DNA from: an uncultured Bacilli bacterium
Lineage (GTDB): Bacteria > Bacillota_I > Bacilli_A > ML615J-28 > CAG-313
Assembly: GCA_947627685.1 (NCBI GenBank)
Contig: CANQWZ010000002.1
Location: forward strand, 1-46,020
Direction: 5' to 3'
DNA length: 46,020 nucleotides
Positions 37,238 to 45,034 of this stretch are shown here, one piece after another. A program made the position numbers and the translations under genes. The notes under the pieces were generated by a model, which saw only the letters and a list, made by a program, of their open reading frames with translations, was not told where the DNA came from and ran no database searches. Position 1 is the first letter of the stretch. Each line of letters starts with the position of its first letter.

Positions 37238-39430
37238 TTATCTTGATACTGTTATTGTAATTGAGTCACTACCTTTTACAGCTTTAATAACTAAAGTGTT
37301 ATCGGTTATTGTAACATTCAAACTTGTAAATGTTTTAACAACAGTTGCACCATCATAACCGGCTATATTAAATATCATGCTAATAGTTTCGCTATCTGAA
37401 AGGTTAAAACTACCATCCATATTTTGAGTTGCGACAACTTTTTCAACATCGATATTAGCAAATGAACTTACAAGTCCGCTAGTATATAAACCTTTGACGG
37501 TTACATCATCTTTTTTAACATAATCACCTTTTACTTTATCTTTATCTAAGTTATAAACACCTGTTTCATCTTCGCCATAACCAAAAGAATTTTCAGCTGT
37601 TTTTAAATTTTCCACAAAGTATTCTTTTTCTTTGAAGGTGATATTTTTATTTCCTTGTTTAGTAAAAGCTGTAAAAAAGACACCTAAAGTTTCTTGAACT
37701 TCTACTGTATATTCCTTACTACTTACTAAAGCAGTTAAAGCTTCTTTTAATTTACTAATATCATTAGGATCAGGGGCATTAGCAATGTAATCTTCTATTA
37801 CTTCGTTTTTAGCTTCATCAACTAAAGAAATCGTTACGGATACACTTGAACTACTTGTATAATAAGTATATGATAATAAATCTTCAGTCATTTTCGTAAA
37901 TACAATATAGTCACTTGAACTAACCGTGAAGAAGAATGAAGAATCATGAGTAACGTCATGTAATGTACTCATTACCGAAATATGTTCTTGTGAATATTCT
38001 AGTTTTATTGAACCATCTTCTTGGCGTGTTCCTGAAAAGCCAGTTAAATTAATATTTGCAAAGCTTTTGAGAGATACATTGGCCCATAAAGATCTATCAG
38101 TTGATGAGGTATAAGTTATTTCGCTACCTAAAACAATTTTGCCATCTTTCATCGTTATATTATATACTTTATCATCATGTGCTAAATAGCCTTTAGAAGC
38201 ATTAGTATCTAAAACATTTTCAGAATAATAATAGTTTTCGTTAAAGGTATCAATATAATGTTTATTATCAGCTGTAACTTCTATTTGATATTGTTTAGTT
38301 CCTTTAACTTTTGCTAAAAAGTTAGCAACGTCTTCAGCATCAGCTACTTTAGGTCCTTTACCACTATTTAGATATGTTTCAATTTCTGGAATAGTAGTTG
38401 TACCAATATTAGTCATTGTACAAATGCAATCACCAATATATTTTTCGTTTTCAGGTTCAAAATGAACAATAGCTTTGATGCTATTTTCACTAACAACTTC
38501 CACAGTTACTGTTACAAACACTGCCGCATAAACATCACCGTATCCCGCAAGTAAAGCAAATAAAGTTTTATTGTTATCATCACTAATAATGTAAGTATTA
38601 TTAGTAGTTGGCGTATCAGATAATGCTTCTAAATCAATATCATATAGTGATAAAATACTTTGATCCCATAAATCATTTTTATATGATCCATTTGGCCATC
38701 TTTCTTGATATCCTGGTGTAACTTCACCATTTGCAATTACAAATTGGAAAATTTCATCATTATTAGATTGTGCATAGCCATAAGGAACACCACCATGTTC
38801 TTCTTTATTAGGTTCATAATAATAAGCTTTTTCCGTATATCTTAGTGTTGTAGTAACATCAAAAATTTTATCTTCTACAACATAAGTATAATTACGTAAT
38901 GAGGCAATATTAGTCATAACGGCCTTTAAACTTGGTAATTTTTTATAACCACAAACACTACATTCATCACCATCATGTGCTTCTCTTGTTGATCCTACAC
39001 CACAAACACTACAAACTTGCCAATGATATGTAGCATTATATTCATATTGACCTTCTGGATAAGTATGACTTGCAAATTCGGTTTCAATAATTTCAATTTC
39101 TTCCTCGCAATCTTCATCACTGAAATTTTTATTGCATCTATCACAGTGATAATGAGCAATTATACCCTTTTCTTCACAAGTAGCATTTTTAGCATCTACT
39201 TTAGAAGGATTATGTCCAAGAGGTTCAATAACTTGTTCTTCTTTTTCCTGGCATACACTACATACTCTTGTTTTTTTACCAGCAGTAGTACAAGTAGCAT
39301 CAACTACTTGCCACTCTCCCCAATTGTGATCACCTTTTTCACAATCGCTTTCATTAAAGCATGAAAATAAAAGTATCCCTACACTACTTAACATAACACA
39401 CAATATAAACATCTTTATAATTTTTTTCAT
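37238..39430 (-). CDS. 730-aa lipoprotein with cysteine-pair repeats
   Basis: The signal peptide ends ILLFSC, lipidated Cys24. Residues about 30-165 carry four units with paired cysteines: HNWGEWQVVDATCTTAG with RVCSVCQEKE, then HYHCDRCNKNFSDEDC, then YHWQVCSVCGVGSTREAH, then DGDECSVCGYKKLP. These resemble small metal-binding knuckles. The rest is three homologous domains of about 180 residues, opened by LKAVMTNIASLRNYTYVV, VANFLAKVKGTKQYQIEV and LKEALTALVSSKEYTVEV. Each later has a YYYE/YYYS/YFVEN element and a GYxxxDDxVYN-like segment. It is monocistronic with its own promoter and terminator. Function unknown; it is related in style to the operon lipoproteins. Confidence 0.85.
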   Translation of the reverse strand: MKKIIKMFILCVMLSSVGILLFSCFNESDCEKGDHNWGEWQVVDATCTTAGKKTRVCSVCQEKEEQVIEPLGHNPSKVDAKNATCEEKGIIAHYHCDRCNKNFSDEDCEEEIEIIETEFASHTYPEGQYEYNATYHWQVCSVCGVGSTREAHDGDECSVCGYKKLPSLKAVMTNIASLRNYTYVVEDKIFDVTTTLRYTEKAYYYEPNKEEHGGVPYGYAQSNNDEIFQFVIANGEVTPGYQERWPNGSYKNDLWDQSILSLYDIDLEALSDTPTTNNTYIISDDNNKTLFALLAGYGDVYAAVFVTVTVEVVSENSIKAIVHFEPENEKYIGDCICTMTNIGTTTIPEIETYLNSGKGPKVADAEDVANFLAKVKGTKQYQIEVTADNKHYIDTFNENYYYSENVLDTNASKGYLAHDDKVYNITMKDGKIVLGSEITYTSSTDRSLWANVSLKSFANINLTGFSGTRQEDGSIKLEYSQEHISVMSTLHDVTHDSSFFFTVSSSDYIVFTKMTEDLLSYTYYTSSSSVSVTISLVDEAKNEVIEDYIANAPDPNDISKLKEALTALVSSKEYTVEVQETLGVFFTAFTKQGNKNITFKEKEYFVENLKTAENSFGYGEDETGVYNLDKDKVKGDYVKKDDVTVKGLYTSGLVSSFANIDVEKVVATQNMDGSFNLSDSETISMIFNIAGYDGATVVKTFTSLNVTITDNTLVIKAVKGSDSITITVSR

Positions 39431-39465
39431 TTTTTATCTCCTTTGGTTAACTTTTATTTTTATAT

Positions 39466-39494
39466 ATTATATTACTTATTTTTAAAAAAAGCAA
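39466..39494 (-). promoter_or_regulatory. promoter of the 730-aa lipoprotein gene
   Basis: Minus strand: TTGCTT (39489-39494), a 17-base spacer, TATAAT (39466-39471), 36 bases before the start codon, with AAAGGAG between. Confidence 0.7.
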
Positions 39495-39507
39495 TACTTT
39501 TTGCTAA

Positions 39508-39521
39508 TGTTATCGTTTACA
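39508..39521. promoter_or_regulatory. second cre-like palindrome
   Basis: tgttatcgtttaca, 14 bases upstream of the -35 box. It shares the half-site cgtttacatt with the box at 37048-37061. Both precede surface-lipoprotein promoters, which suggests common control by a CcpA/LacI-type repressor (inference). Confidence 0.4.
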
Positions 39522-39590
39522 TTTATTTTTTTAAAATGTTTTTACCCCTAGTTTTTACCATTATTTTTATTTCTTTACTATTTTTTAAGT

Positions 39591-39624
39591 AAAAAAAAGA
39601 CGTTTATTAAAAAACGTTCTTTTT
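39591..39624 (-). terminator. terminator of the AlbA_2/HATPase regulator gene
   Basis: Minus strand: AAGAACGTTT, a short loop, AAACGTCTT, then eight T. The stem has one bulged base. It is located 50 bases after the stop codon at 39674. Confidence 0.75.
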
Positions 39625-39673
39625 AACTAAATATATTATGCTACAAGGAGTTTTAAAAAATTTGAAACGCTTG

Positions 39674-40981
39674 TTATTTTAACAAATCATTAAGTGTATA
39701 ATAGGTATTTTTGCCAATATTTCTTCTTTCTATTATTTCTTTTTTTAATAATTTGGACAAAATATTTTTTGTCCTAGTCGCAGAAACATTTAATAATTCA
39801 TCAATTTCTTGGCGTTTTACTTTTTTATAACTTTTCATATAATTGATAATCATTTCTTCTTGAATAGTTGCATCCATTATTATGTTTTGCTTTACTTTTT
39901 TATAGTTTACATTAGGAAGCACTACTCTAAAAGTATTATCAGTATTACTAAATTCTGGTTCTAAATTAAATTCTTTATAAATATCAATCATTCTACCAAT
40001 ACCGGTGCCATAACTTTCAATATATTTTAAACGATAGAAAATATTAGCCAGATTTTTGTTCCTAGGTTGTGAAATACCAATAAGAATATCTTCAAGGCTT
40101 ATACCTACCATTAAACCACCTAATGATGTTACTTCTATTCTATTATCAAAAATTGATATTATAATACTTCCCGAAAAATTATAATTTCTATGAATTACCG
40201 CATTTAAAATAGCTTCTCTAATTACATATGGGGGATAATCATAAGTATCAACTCTTATATAATTTATAATTTTGCCACTTATTTTATTAATTATATTTAA
40301 ATATTCTAAAACTTCTTCTACTTGTTTGATAACTGAACCCTTAAATTCTTTCCGATCTTTAAATGTAATTTTATTGTTCCCATCAAAAACGGCACATTTA
40401 ATTGAAAAAGGACATTCATCTGATAATAAAAGAGCTAAATTGGTGTAATAATTGTTTTCATTTACTATATTTAATGATTTATATTTATTTTCCGAAAACA
40501 TTATATCCTTATTTTGAAAAAAATGTTTTAAATAGGTAAAATGTAAATTTTGATTACTTGCAATCTCGTTTTCAAATGAATCATGATTATTTCTTATTAA
40601 ACCTTTTATCATTTCATCGGTAGCTGGGGCTGAAACATTACCATGTCTAAAAAATACACCATTAGATTTTATGCCAATATTTGCTAAATAATATGGCTTA
40701 TTAGGAGCATCTATTATTTTTGAAACTATTATATCTTTATCTTCATATTTAATAGCTCTAATGCTAGTATATAAAGATAAATCAGATTTAATACCTTCCC
40801 TAATCATTCCCCTTAAGGTTTCGATATCTTTATTAATATTATTTAATCCTTTTATACTTCCATCATCATTAACACCAATGTAAATTGTTCCCCCTTTGGT
40901 ATTAGCAAATGCTATTATTTCTTTTTTAATATCTTTTGTTAACTCACTTTTTAATTCTACTAATTCATTTTCAAAAAACAT
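39674..40981 (-). CDS. AlbA_2/HATPase_c_4 putative transcriptional regulator
   Basis: About 435 aa. The N-terminal AlbA_2 (Schlafen-like) domain at residues 6-120 is seen as LVELKSELT, IIAFANTKGGTIYIGVNDDG, NKPYYLANIGIKSNGVFFRH. A GHKL-like ATPase (HATPase_c_4) at about 240-340 has YPPYVIREAILNAVIHRNYN, VTSLGGLMVG and ESYGTGIGRMI. The C-terminal winged-helix (about 375-435) reads RQEIDELLNVSATRTKNIL with KKEIIERRNIGKNTYYTLND. This domain order is common in ATP-dependent helix-turn-helix regulators of unknown ligand. ATG 40981 has GGTGGAGGT just upstream. ATG 41032 has its own AAAGGTGA and would add 17 residues. It is preceded by a structured leader and a separate promoter. Confidence 0.88.
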   Translation of the reverse strand: MFFENELVELKSELTKDIKKEIIAFANTKGGTIYIGVNDDGSIKGLNNINKDIETLRGMIREGIKSDLSLYTSIRAIKYEDKDIIVSKIIDAPNKPYYLANIGIKSNGVFFRHGNVSAPATDEMIKGLIRNNHDSFENEIASNQNLHFTYLKHFFQNKDIMFSENKYKSLNIVNENNYYTNLALLLSDECPFSIKCAVFDGNNKITFKDRKEFKGSVIKQVEEVLEYLNIINKISGKIINYIRVDTYDYPPYVIREAILNAVIHRNYNFSGSIIISIFDNRIEVTSLGGLMVGISLEDILIGISQPRNKNLANIFYRLKYIESYGTGIGRMIDIYKEFNLEPEFSNTDNTFRVVLPNVNYKKVKQNIIMDATIQEEMIINYMKSYKKVKRQEIDELLNVSATRTKNILSKLLKKEIIERRNIGKNTYYTLNDLLK

Positions 40982-41093
40982 TTTAACCTCCACCAATAAA
41001 ATATTAATTTTCGGTAACCTTTCAGCAACCATTCGGTCACCTTTAATTATAATAACTAATGATTTTAGATAATTTTATCGACCTCCTAAAACC

Positions 41094-41268
41094 AAAAAAA
41101 CGGAAACCAACTTTACAAAAGAACTTAATTTACGATATTCTTTTATAAAATTAATTTCCGCGCACTCTCTAAAACGCGAGCTCCTTTAACGCCTTAAAGG
41201 GTAAATTTATCAATATAATGATAATCTTTTTAGAGTAAATCATCATTTTTAAAACTCGATTACTTACT
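41094..41268 (-). ncRNA. structured leader RNA with internal terminator upstream of the regulator gene
   Basis: Downstream of the promoter at 41274-41302 the minus strand shows a series of hairpins. They are GAGTAA...TTACTC (about 41230-41268), TTATCA-TTATAT-TGATAA, CCTTTAA-GGCG-TTAAAGG (41183-41200), and a GC-rich element with CGCG. The last is a large two-part stem CGGAAA (41155-41160) ... TTTCCG (41101-41106) enclosing AAAAGAA/TTCTTTT, directly followed by seven T (41094-41100). This looks like a riboswitch- or attenuator-type leader, or a small RNA ending here. The consensus T-box sequence (GGTGGNACCGCG) is not present, although AGAGAG...CGCGGAAA is reminiscent. The class is not recognised. 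Confidence 0.5.
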
Positions 41269-41273
41269 CTATA

Positions 41274-41302
41274 ATTATATTATAATTAGAATAAAAAGTC
41301 CA
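41274..41302 (-). promoter_or_regulatory. promoter of the leader RNA/regulator gene
   Basis: Minus strand: TGGACT (41297-41302), a 17-base spacer, TATAAT (41274-41279). The mRNA would have an untranslated leader of almost 290 bases before ATG 40981. Confidence 0.65.
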
Positions 41303-41318
41303 GTATTTTTATAAATTT

Positions 41319-41368
41319 AATGCAACATTTTATCACTTTTAAAAAAATCAAGAAAATAGTTGCTTTTA
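41319..41368. repeat. 50-bp dispersed repeat, copy 1
   Basis: Matches 44935-44983 in the same orientation at about 45 of 50 positions, with one gap and only transitions otherwise. The ends gcaac and gttgc are complementary and kept in both copies. On the minus strand each copy directly follows a terminator. It may be a MITE-like remnant, a 3'-UTR motif, or the boundary of a duplicated or moved segment. Confidence 0.65.
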
Positions 41369-41371
41369 ATG

Positions 41372-41405
41372 AAAAACTCTAAAACAACTATATTTTAGAG
41401 TTTTT
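41372..41405 (-). terminator. terminator of the two-gene secreted system
   Basis: A perfect 13-bp stem aaaaactctaaaa (41372-41384) / ttttagagttttt (41393-41405) with an eight-base loop. T runs follow on both sides, so it can act in both directions. It is the first strong hairpin after the stop at 41511. Confidence 0.75.
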
Positions 41406-41510
41406 TGACTATAAAGCCCATTATGCTTATTAAATGGCGGGCACGTCCGGCACAAAAATTTAAACTAAACTTATACAATGATAATTTAATTATATTACAA
41501 AATAATTAAT

Positions 41511-41993
41511 TTAACTAACCAATAAAAGTCTTTTAACATGAATCTGATTGATTGGTTCCATATAATTCATTCGGAAAAATTGAAGACAAAACATTGTACC
41601 ATCTACTAAATTCCATTGAAACCAAATAGTACCCGAACCAAAATCTTCTTGTGGTTTTCCAATTAGTTCAATAACTTCATCAAAAGTCATTCCATATCTA
41701 ATCATATTTTTAACATCTTCAAATGTTAAGTCATAAGATAAATCAGGATCACATTCATTTGAAACACAACGTCCAAAATATCCATATATATTTTCGATTG
41801 TTGTTTCTTCAATAATAAGCTTATTTTCATTATCTTGATATTTTTCTTGTTCTAACTCATTGTCGTCATTATTTATTTCAGACATTTTTTCGCCCATTGA
41901 AATTATTTTTTTAGAACTTGCATTAGCACTATTAATATTCAATACCATTACAAAAGCTAAAACAACAAGCCCAAAAAATATTAATTTTTTCAT
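41511..41993 (-). CDS. secreted protein with C-terminal BamE/SmpA-like domain
   Basis: About 160 aa. The signal peptide MKKLIFFGLVVLAFVMVLNI ends near NSANAS, with no lipobox. An acidic linker (SEINNDDNELEQEKYQDNE) follows. The C-terminal domain of about 70 residues has IRYGMTFDEVIELIGKPQED followed by FGSGTIWFQWNLVDGTMFCL. The pattern 'I..GMT.DEV...LG.P....GSG....Y/W.L.DG..L...F' is that of the small BamE/SmpA-like or BLIP-like fold. The same module ends the upstream 727-aa protein, so the two probably share a ligand or interact. ATG 41993 is preferred. GTG 42005 would put the AAGGAAG site too close. Confidence 0.75.
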   Translation of the reverse strand: MKKLIFFGLVVLAFVMVLNINSANASSKKIISMGEKMSEINNDDNELEQEKYQDNENKLIIEETTIENIYGYFGRCVSNECDPDLSYDLTFEDVKNMIRYGMTFDEVIELIGKPQEDFGSGTIWFQWNLVDGTMFCLQFFRMNYMEPINQIHVKRLLLVS

Positions 41994-42016
41994 GTTTAAT
42001 TTCACTTCCTTTATTC

Positions 42017-44200
42017 TTAATCAACAATAATTTTTGAAATAACATATGTTTCATTATCATATGCATAATGAACTATTAATGTCCTTCCATCATTTAGATA
42101 ATATTGATGAATAATGGCACCACTTCCAGATAAATATCCTAGTGTTCCTAAATTAAATGAAACTTCATCAATTGTCATACCAACTTTAATTGATTCAACT
42201 AAATGTGAAGAAATAGTTGGAACTGAATCAATGCCTAAAATAGGTTCATTTACAAAATCATCAATGCTTGAAATAGACATAGTTGAAATTGCCATATTAT
42301 TCCAAGGAGAAATCATATAAAAGCCTAAAAAAATATCATAAGTGTCTCTATTACAAGTTTCAGGATCTGCTATTAAATTACCATCAGCATCATATCTAGT
42401 GACAGGTAATCTTCCTCGTTTATGTGACCAATAGCCATCAGAATCTTGTCTATACCAATGATAATCTTGATCTATAGTACTTGCAACTAATGCAACTTTA
42501 TATGTTCCTTCAGGACATATATCATATTTTCCTATTCTTTCAAATATTAAATTTGTACCATATTTTTTGTTATATGCATCAAAATCTGCTTTTACAGCGT
42601 TATACATTGCTACTTCGTTTGTAATATCATTAGTTTCTGCATTAGCAAATTCACCAGGTTGTTGTTTAAACCACAAAGTAGACGTTTTTGGGTCTAATTG
42701 ATTATTTAATGCATATCCATAGCAATTAACGTTATTTTCAACAATACCACCCCACAAATTTGGTTCATAATCCAGTTCATATCCAGATAATGGCAACATG
42801 CACAAAACAGAAACATGAATTTTAACTTTTTCATTATATAGATACGTACCTACAATATTTGCTTTTTTTCCTAATTGATTATCACGAGCATATATTCTGC
42901 CCCACCCATCAACTGTTATGTTGTCATCAGTTCTCCAAGAATAAAGTTGTAGTAAATTAATTGGAACATCAACATTACTCAAATCAATATATGTATATTT
43001 ATATGGTGAAACATACATATCCAAGTTAATATCTATTGGATCAGTTGCATATGTTTTACTATCATTTTTAATAACAAATTCTTTGATATAACAGTTTGAC
43101 ATATTATTTTTATCAATAGCCATTATTTTAACAGTTTCTTGAGATGTATTAATTGGTAATGCAAGTACTGTTCCATAATCTGTTATTATGGCAACATTTT
43201 CATTACTAGAATACCAATAATAATTAAGTCTTGAATTAGATCCTCCATTAACATATATTAATCTTGTAAAGCCTTCTGTTATTGTATTTTGGCGATAACT
43301 TCTACTATCAGCATTTATTTCTTTTTCATCAACTGTTATTTGACTTCCACATGGTGTTTTTTTATCTGGATCTGGTATTAAATGAGAACTGCCATATGAA
43401 GTAATATTTCTTGTTAATGATAAATCAATAGCACTGTTTTTAATATTTAAATTATAATATCCTATACAGTAAGTTCCTTCAATCAAATTTACTGTTGTTG
43501 AATAATTACCGATAGTATCAATATTTATTATTGAAGAGATTGCTTCTTCACTATTTAAAGCATTTAATCTAACTAAAACCAATCTATAACTAGCAGAATT
43601 ATTATTTACATTCGTTTCAATTTTAAATTGTGAAGCTTGTAATAATGTAAATTGTTTTACTTCTTCTATTTTTGAATTATGTAAGACATCAATTTTAAAA
43701 TTTTCAGATTCTCCATAATCAAACATATTAAATGCTTGAAATGAATTAACAATTGAAACTCTTAAAACTAATTTAGAAATATTAGTCATATCATAATTTA
43801 CATCAATGTAATATGTTCCTGATGATGGCAAAAATACATACATATAATTTGATCCATCACTATTAATTGCTAATGTATTAAAATTAGAAATATCACATTT
43901 TTTCATTAATTGATAATTAGTATCTTTTATTTGAATACAACTAGCTGGATAAACGGTTTCTTTAACACTAGTTGCTGTCAATGCTACTTCAACAAATCTA
44001 TTACCATAGTTTTTAAATTTAAATATGCCAAAATTATTATCTATATCACTAGTAATATCGTTATTTGCATTTGTATAAATTGTAGTACAATCTGTAGGAA
44101 TAATCGAAGCAGCATGGGCATCACTTATATTGGAAACGAATAAAGCCAAACCTAATGTTATTATTAACATTATTAATATTTTTCTAAATATTTTTTTCAT
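42017..44200 (-). CDS. secreted multidomain protein with cysteine-peptidase-like domain and BamE-like C terminus
   Basis: 727 aa. Signal peptide MKKIFRKILIMLIITLGLAL with cleavage near AHAAS. Residues about 35-280: two beta-sandwich, pre-peptidase-like domains (SSGTYYIDVNYD, NLIEGTYCIGYYN). About 295-375: a Big-type domain (YYWYSSNENVAIITDYGTV). About 480-650: a domain with VNCYGYALNN (Cys493) and YHWYRQDSDGYWSHKRG (His581), then LPVTRYDADGN. The conserved Cys...His with surrounding aromatics resembles papain-like or NlpC/P60-type peptidase or amidase folds, but I cannot name the family. Residues about 670-727 are SIKVGMTIDEVSFNLGT with GSGAIIHQYYLNDGRTL, the same module as in the downstream gene. 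AAAGGAGAA precedes ATG and the promoter is at 44262-44290. Confidence 0.8.
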   Translation of the reverse strand: MKKIFRKILIMLIITLGLALFVSNISDAHAASIIPTDCTTIYTNANNDITSDIDNNFGIFKFKNYGNRFVEVALTATSVKETVYPASCIQIKDTNYQLMKKCDISNFNTLAINSDGSNYMYVFLPSSGTYYIDVNYDMTNISKLVLRVSIVNSFQAFNMFDYGESENFKIDVLHNSKIEEVKQFTLLQASQFKIETNVNNNSASYRLVLVRLNALNSEEAISSIINIDTIGNYSTTVNLIEGTYCIGYYNLNIKNSAIDLSLTRNITSYGSSHLIPDPDKKTPCGSQITVDEKEINADSRSYRQNTITEGFTRLIYVNGGSNSRLNYYWYSSNENVAIITDYGTVLALPINTSQETVKIMAIDKNNMSNCYIKEFVIKNDSKTYATDPIDINLDMYVSPYKYTYIDLSNVDVPINLLQLYSWRTDDNITVDGWGRIYARDNQLGKKANIVGTYLYNEKVKIHVSVLCMLPLSGYELDYEPNLWGGIVENNVNCYGYALNNQLDPKTSTLWFKQQPGEFANAETNDITNEVAMYNAVKADFDAYNKKYGTNLIFERIGKYDICPEGTYKVALVASTIDQDYHWYRQDSDGYWSHKRGRLPVTRYDADGNLIADPETCNRDTYDIFLGFYMISPWNNMAISTMSISSIDDFVNEPILGIDSVPTISSHLVESIKVGMTIDEVSFNLGTLGYLSGSGAIIHQYYLNDGRTLIVHYAYDNETYVISKIIVD

Positions 44201-44261
44201 AAACTACTTTTCTCCTTTCATTAAATCTACTAAATTAATATAAATCACCTTGTTCATTGAC

Positions 44262-44290
44262 TTTATATAATGAAACAAAAGATGCTTCAA
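44262..44290 (-). promoter_or_regulatory. promoter of the two-gene secreted system
   Basis: Minus strand: TTGAAG (44285-44290), a 17-base spacer, TATAAA (44262-44267), about 60 bases before the start codon at 44200. Confidence 0.65.
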
Positions 44291-44371
44291 TATAATTTAT
44301 TTCATTTTGTTTTTTGAAAATAAATATTACTTTAAAAGTTTTTTACGATTTTGAATATAATTAGTTTTATC

Positions 44372-44613
44372 TTATAAATCATTAAAATTAAGATTAGATT
44401 CTTTAAATTTAATACTTATATCTTCAATTATTATATCTTGATAAAACAAAAATGATTCACCATCATGTTTATATATTCCTTCTTGAAATTCAAACTGTTC
44501 ATGTTTGTAACAAGAAGGAAAAATATAATAAAGAGTATCACCCCAAATAAAATAAAAACTCTCTTGGATGAATTCATAAATATATCCCCTCCTCTTATAT
44601 GTAGAATTATTAT
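44372..44613 (-). pseudogene. short open frame without start, unidentified C-terminal stub
   Basis: An open frame of about 80 codons bounded by stops. It reads YKRRGYIYEFIQESFYFIWG, then DTLYYIFPSCYKHEQFEF and QEGIYKHDGESFLFYQDI, and ends NLNFNDL. The composition is protein-like but no ATG, GTG or TTG start is present. A GAGGAGG ribosome-like site at about 44590 belongs to another frame that gives a 49-aa hydrophobic peptide (MNSSKRVFILFGVILF...). Either a stub of a lost gene, or that small membrane peptide is the real product. Confidence 0.3.
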
Positions 44614-44640
44614 TTTACAAAACTAAATAGGAAATAAAGC

Positions 44641-44671
44641 AAAAAACTCCCTTATATTAAACAAGAGAGTT
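44641..44671 (-). terminator. terminator of a short transcript
   Basis: Minus strand: AACTCTCTT, a nine-base loop, AAGGGAGTT, then TTTTTT. One mismatch in a nine-base stem. It lies about 130 bases downstream of the promoter at 44800-44828. Confidence 0.65.
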
Positions 44672-44793
44672 ATTAAAACTATTTTTTGCCCCTTCTAAGA
44701 TAATAGACTAAACTACTATGAAAATATACCATTATAAAGGAAAAAACAATTTTTCTAAACAACTCTATTGTATATTTACTATTACCATTTCCC
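44672..44793 (-). ncRNA. candidate small RNA or small-peptide transcript
   Basis: The segment between a near-consensus promoter (44800-44828) and a terminator (44641-44671); the expected transcript is about 150 bases. It holds no gene of normal size. A short frame MVYFHSSLVYYLRRGKK (ATG, or 28 aa from an upstream TTG) is hydrophobic with a basic tail, like some type I toxin or small membrane peptides, but no ribosome site is seen. A non-coding RNA is equally possible. Confidence 0.35.
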
Positions 44794-44799
44794 TATATT

Positions 44800-44828
44800 A
44801 TTATAATACGTTTCAATAAAATATGCAA
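44800..44828 (-). promoter_or_regulatory. strong promoter of the short transcript
   Basis: Minus strand: TTGCAT (44823-44828), a 17-base spacer, TATAAT (44800-44805). There is no large gene downstream before the terminator at 44641-44671. Confidence 0.65.
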
Positions 44829-44934
44829 TTGTTTTATTAATTTTTTTCTTATTTAGAGTGCTTTAATAATTTTTTTTAATATTGAAAAGTATAATTTTCC
44901 TAATCCATAAAATAATTAAAAATACAGCCGTTAA

Positions 44935-44983
44935 AATGCAACATTTCATCATCTTAAAAAAATCAAGAAAATGGTTGCTTTTA
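44935..44983. repeat. 50-bp dispersed repeat, copy 2
   Basis: The second copy of the repeat at 41319-41368, in the same orientation. The two copies bracket the two-gene secreted system. Like copy 1 it follows a terminator on the minus strand (44987-45034). Confidence 0.65.
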
Positions 44984-44986
44984 TGT

Positions 44987-45034
44987 AAAAAGCTCTTTCG
45001 TTCTTCCTAAATATCTAGGTGATACGAAAGGGCT
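44987..45034 (-). terminator. terminator of a lost minus-strand gene
   Basis: Minus strand: AGCCCTTTCGT (45034-45024) pairs with ACGAAAGAGCT (45001-44991) with one G-U, followed by TTTT. An inner CCTA/TAGG pairing extends the stem. The stop codon of the stub at 45033-45176 lies inside the 5' arm. Confidence 0.65.

Noticed and set aside
20924..39430. Plus-strand open frames of 60-115 codons inside the lipoprotein, protease and transporter genes
   Set aside because: They lie antisense to long well-supported genes, have no ribosome sites, and result from the low frequency of stop codons opposite Asn/Thr/Val-rich repeats.
41094..41268. T-box riboswitch
   Set aside because: AGAGAG and CGCGGAAA are present, but the invariant GGTGGNACCGCG element is not, and the downstream gene is not an aminoacyl-tRNA or amino-acid gene.
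944..44200. Reassigned UGA (Trp) code as in Mycoplasma
   Set aside because: Long genes use UGG for Trp and none needs UGA read-through. UGA ends frames only in the pseudogenes and at the end of the fragment before the KilA-N gene.
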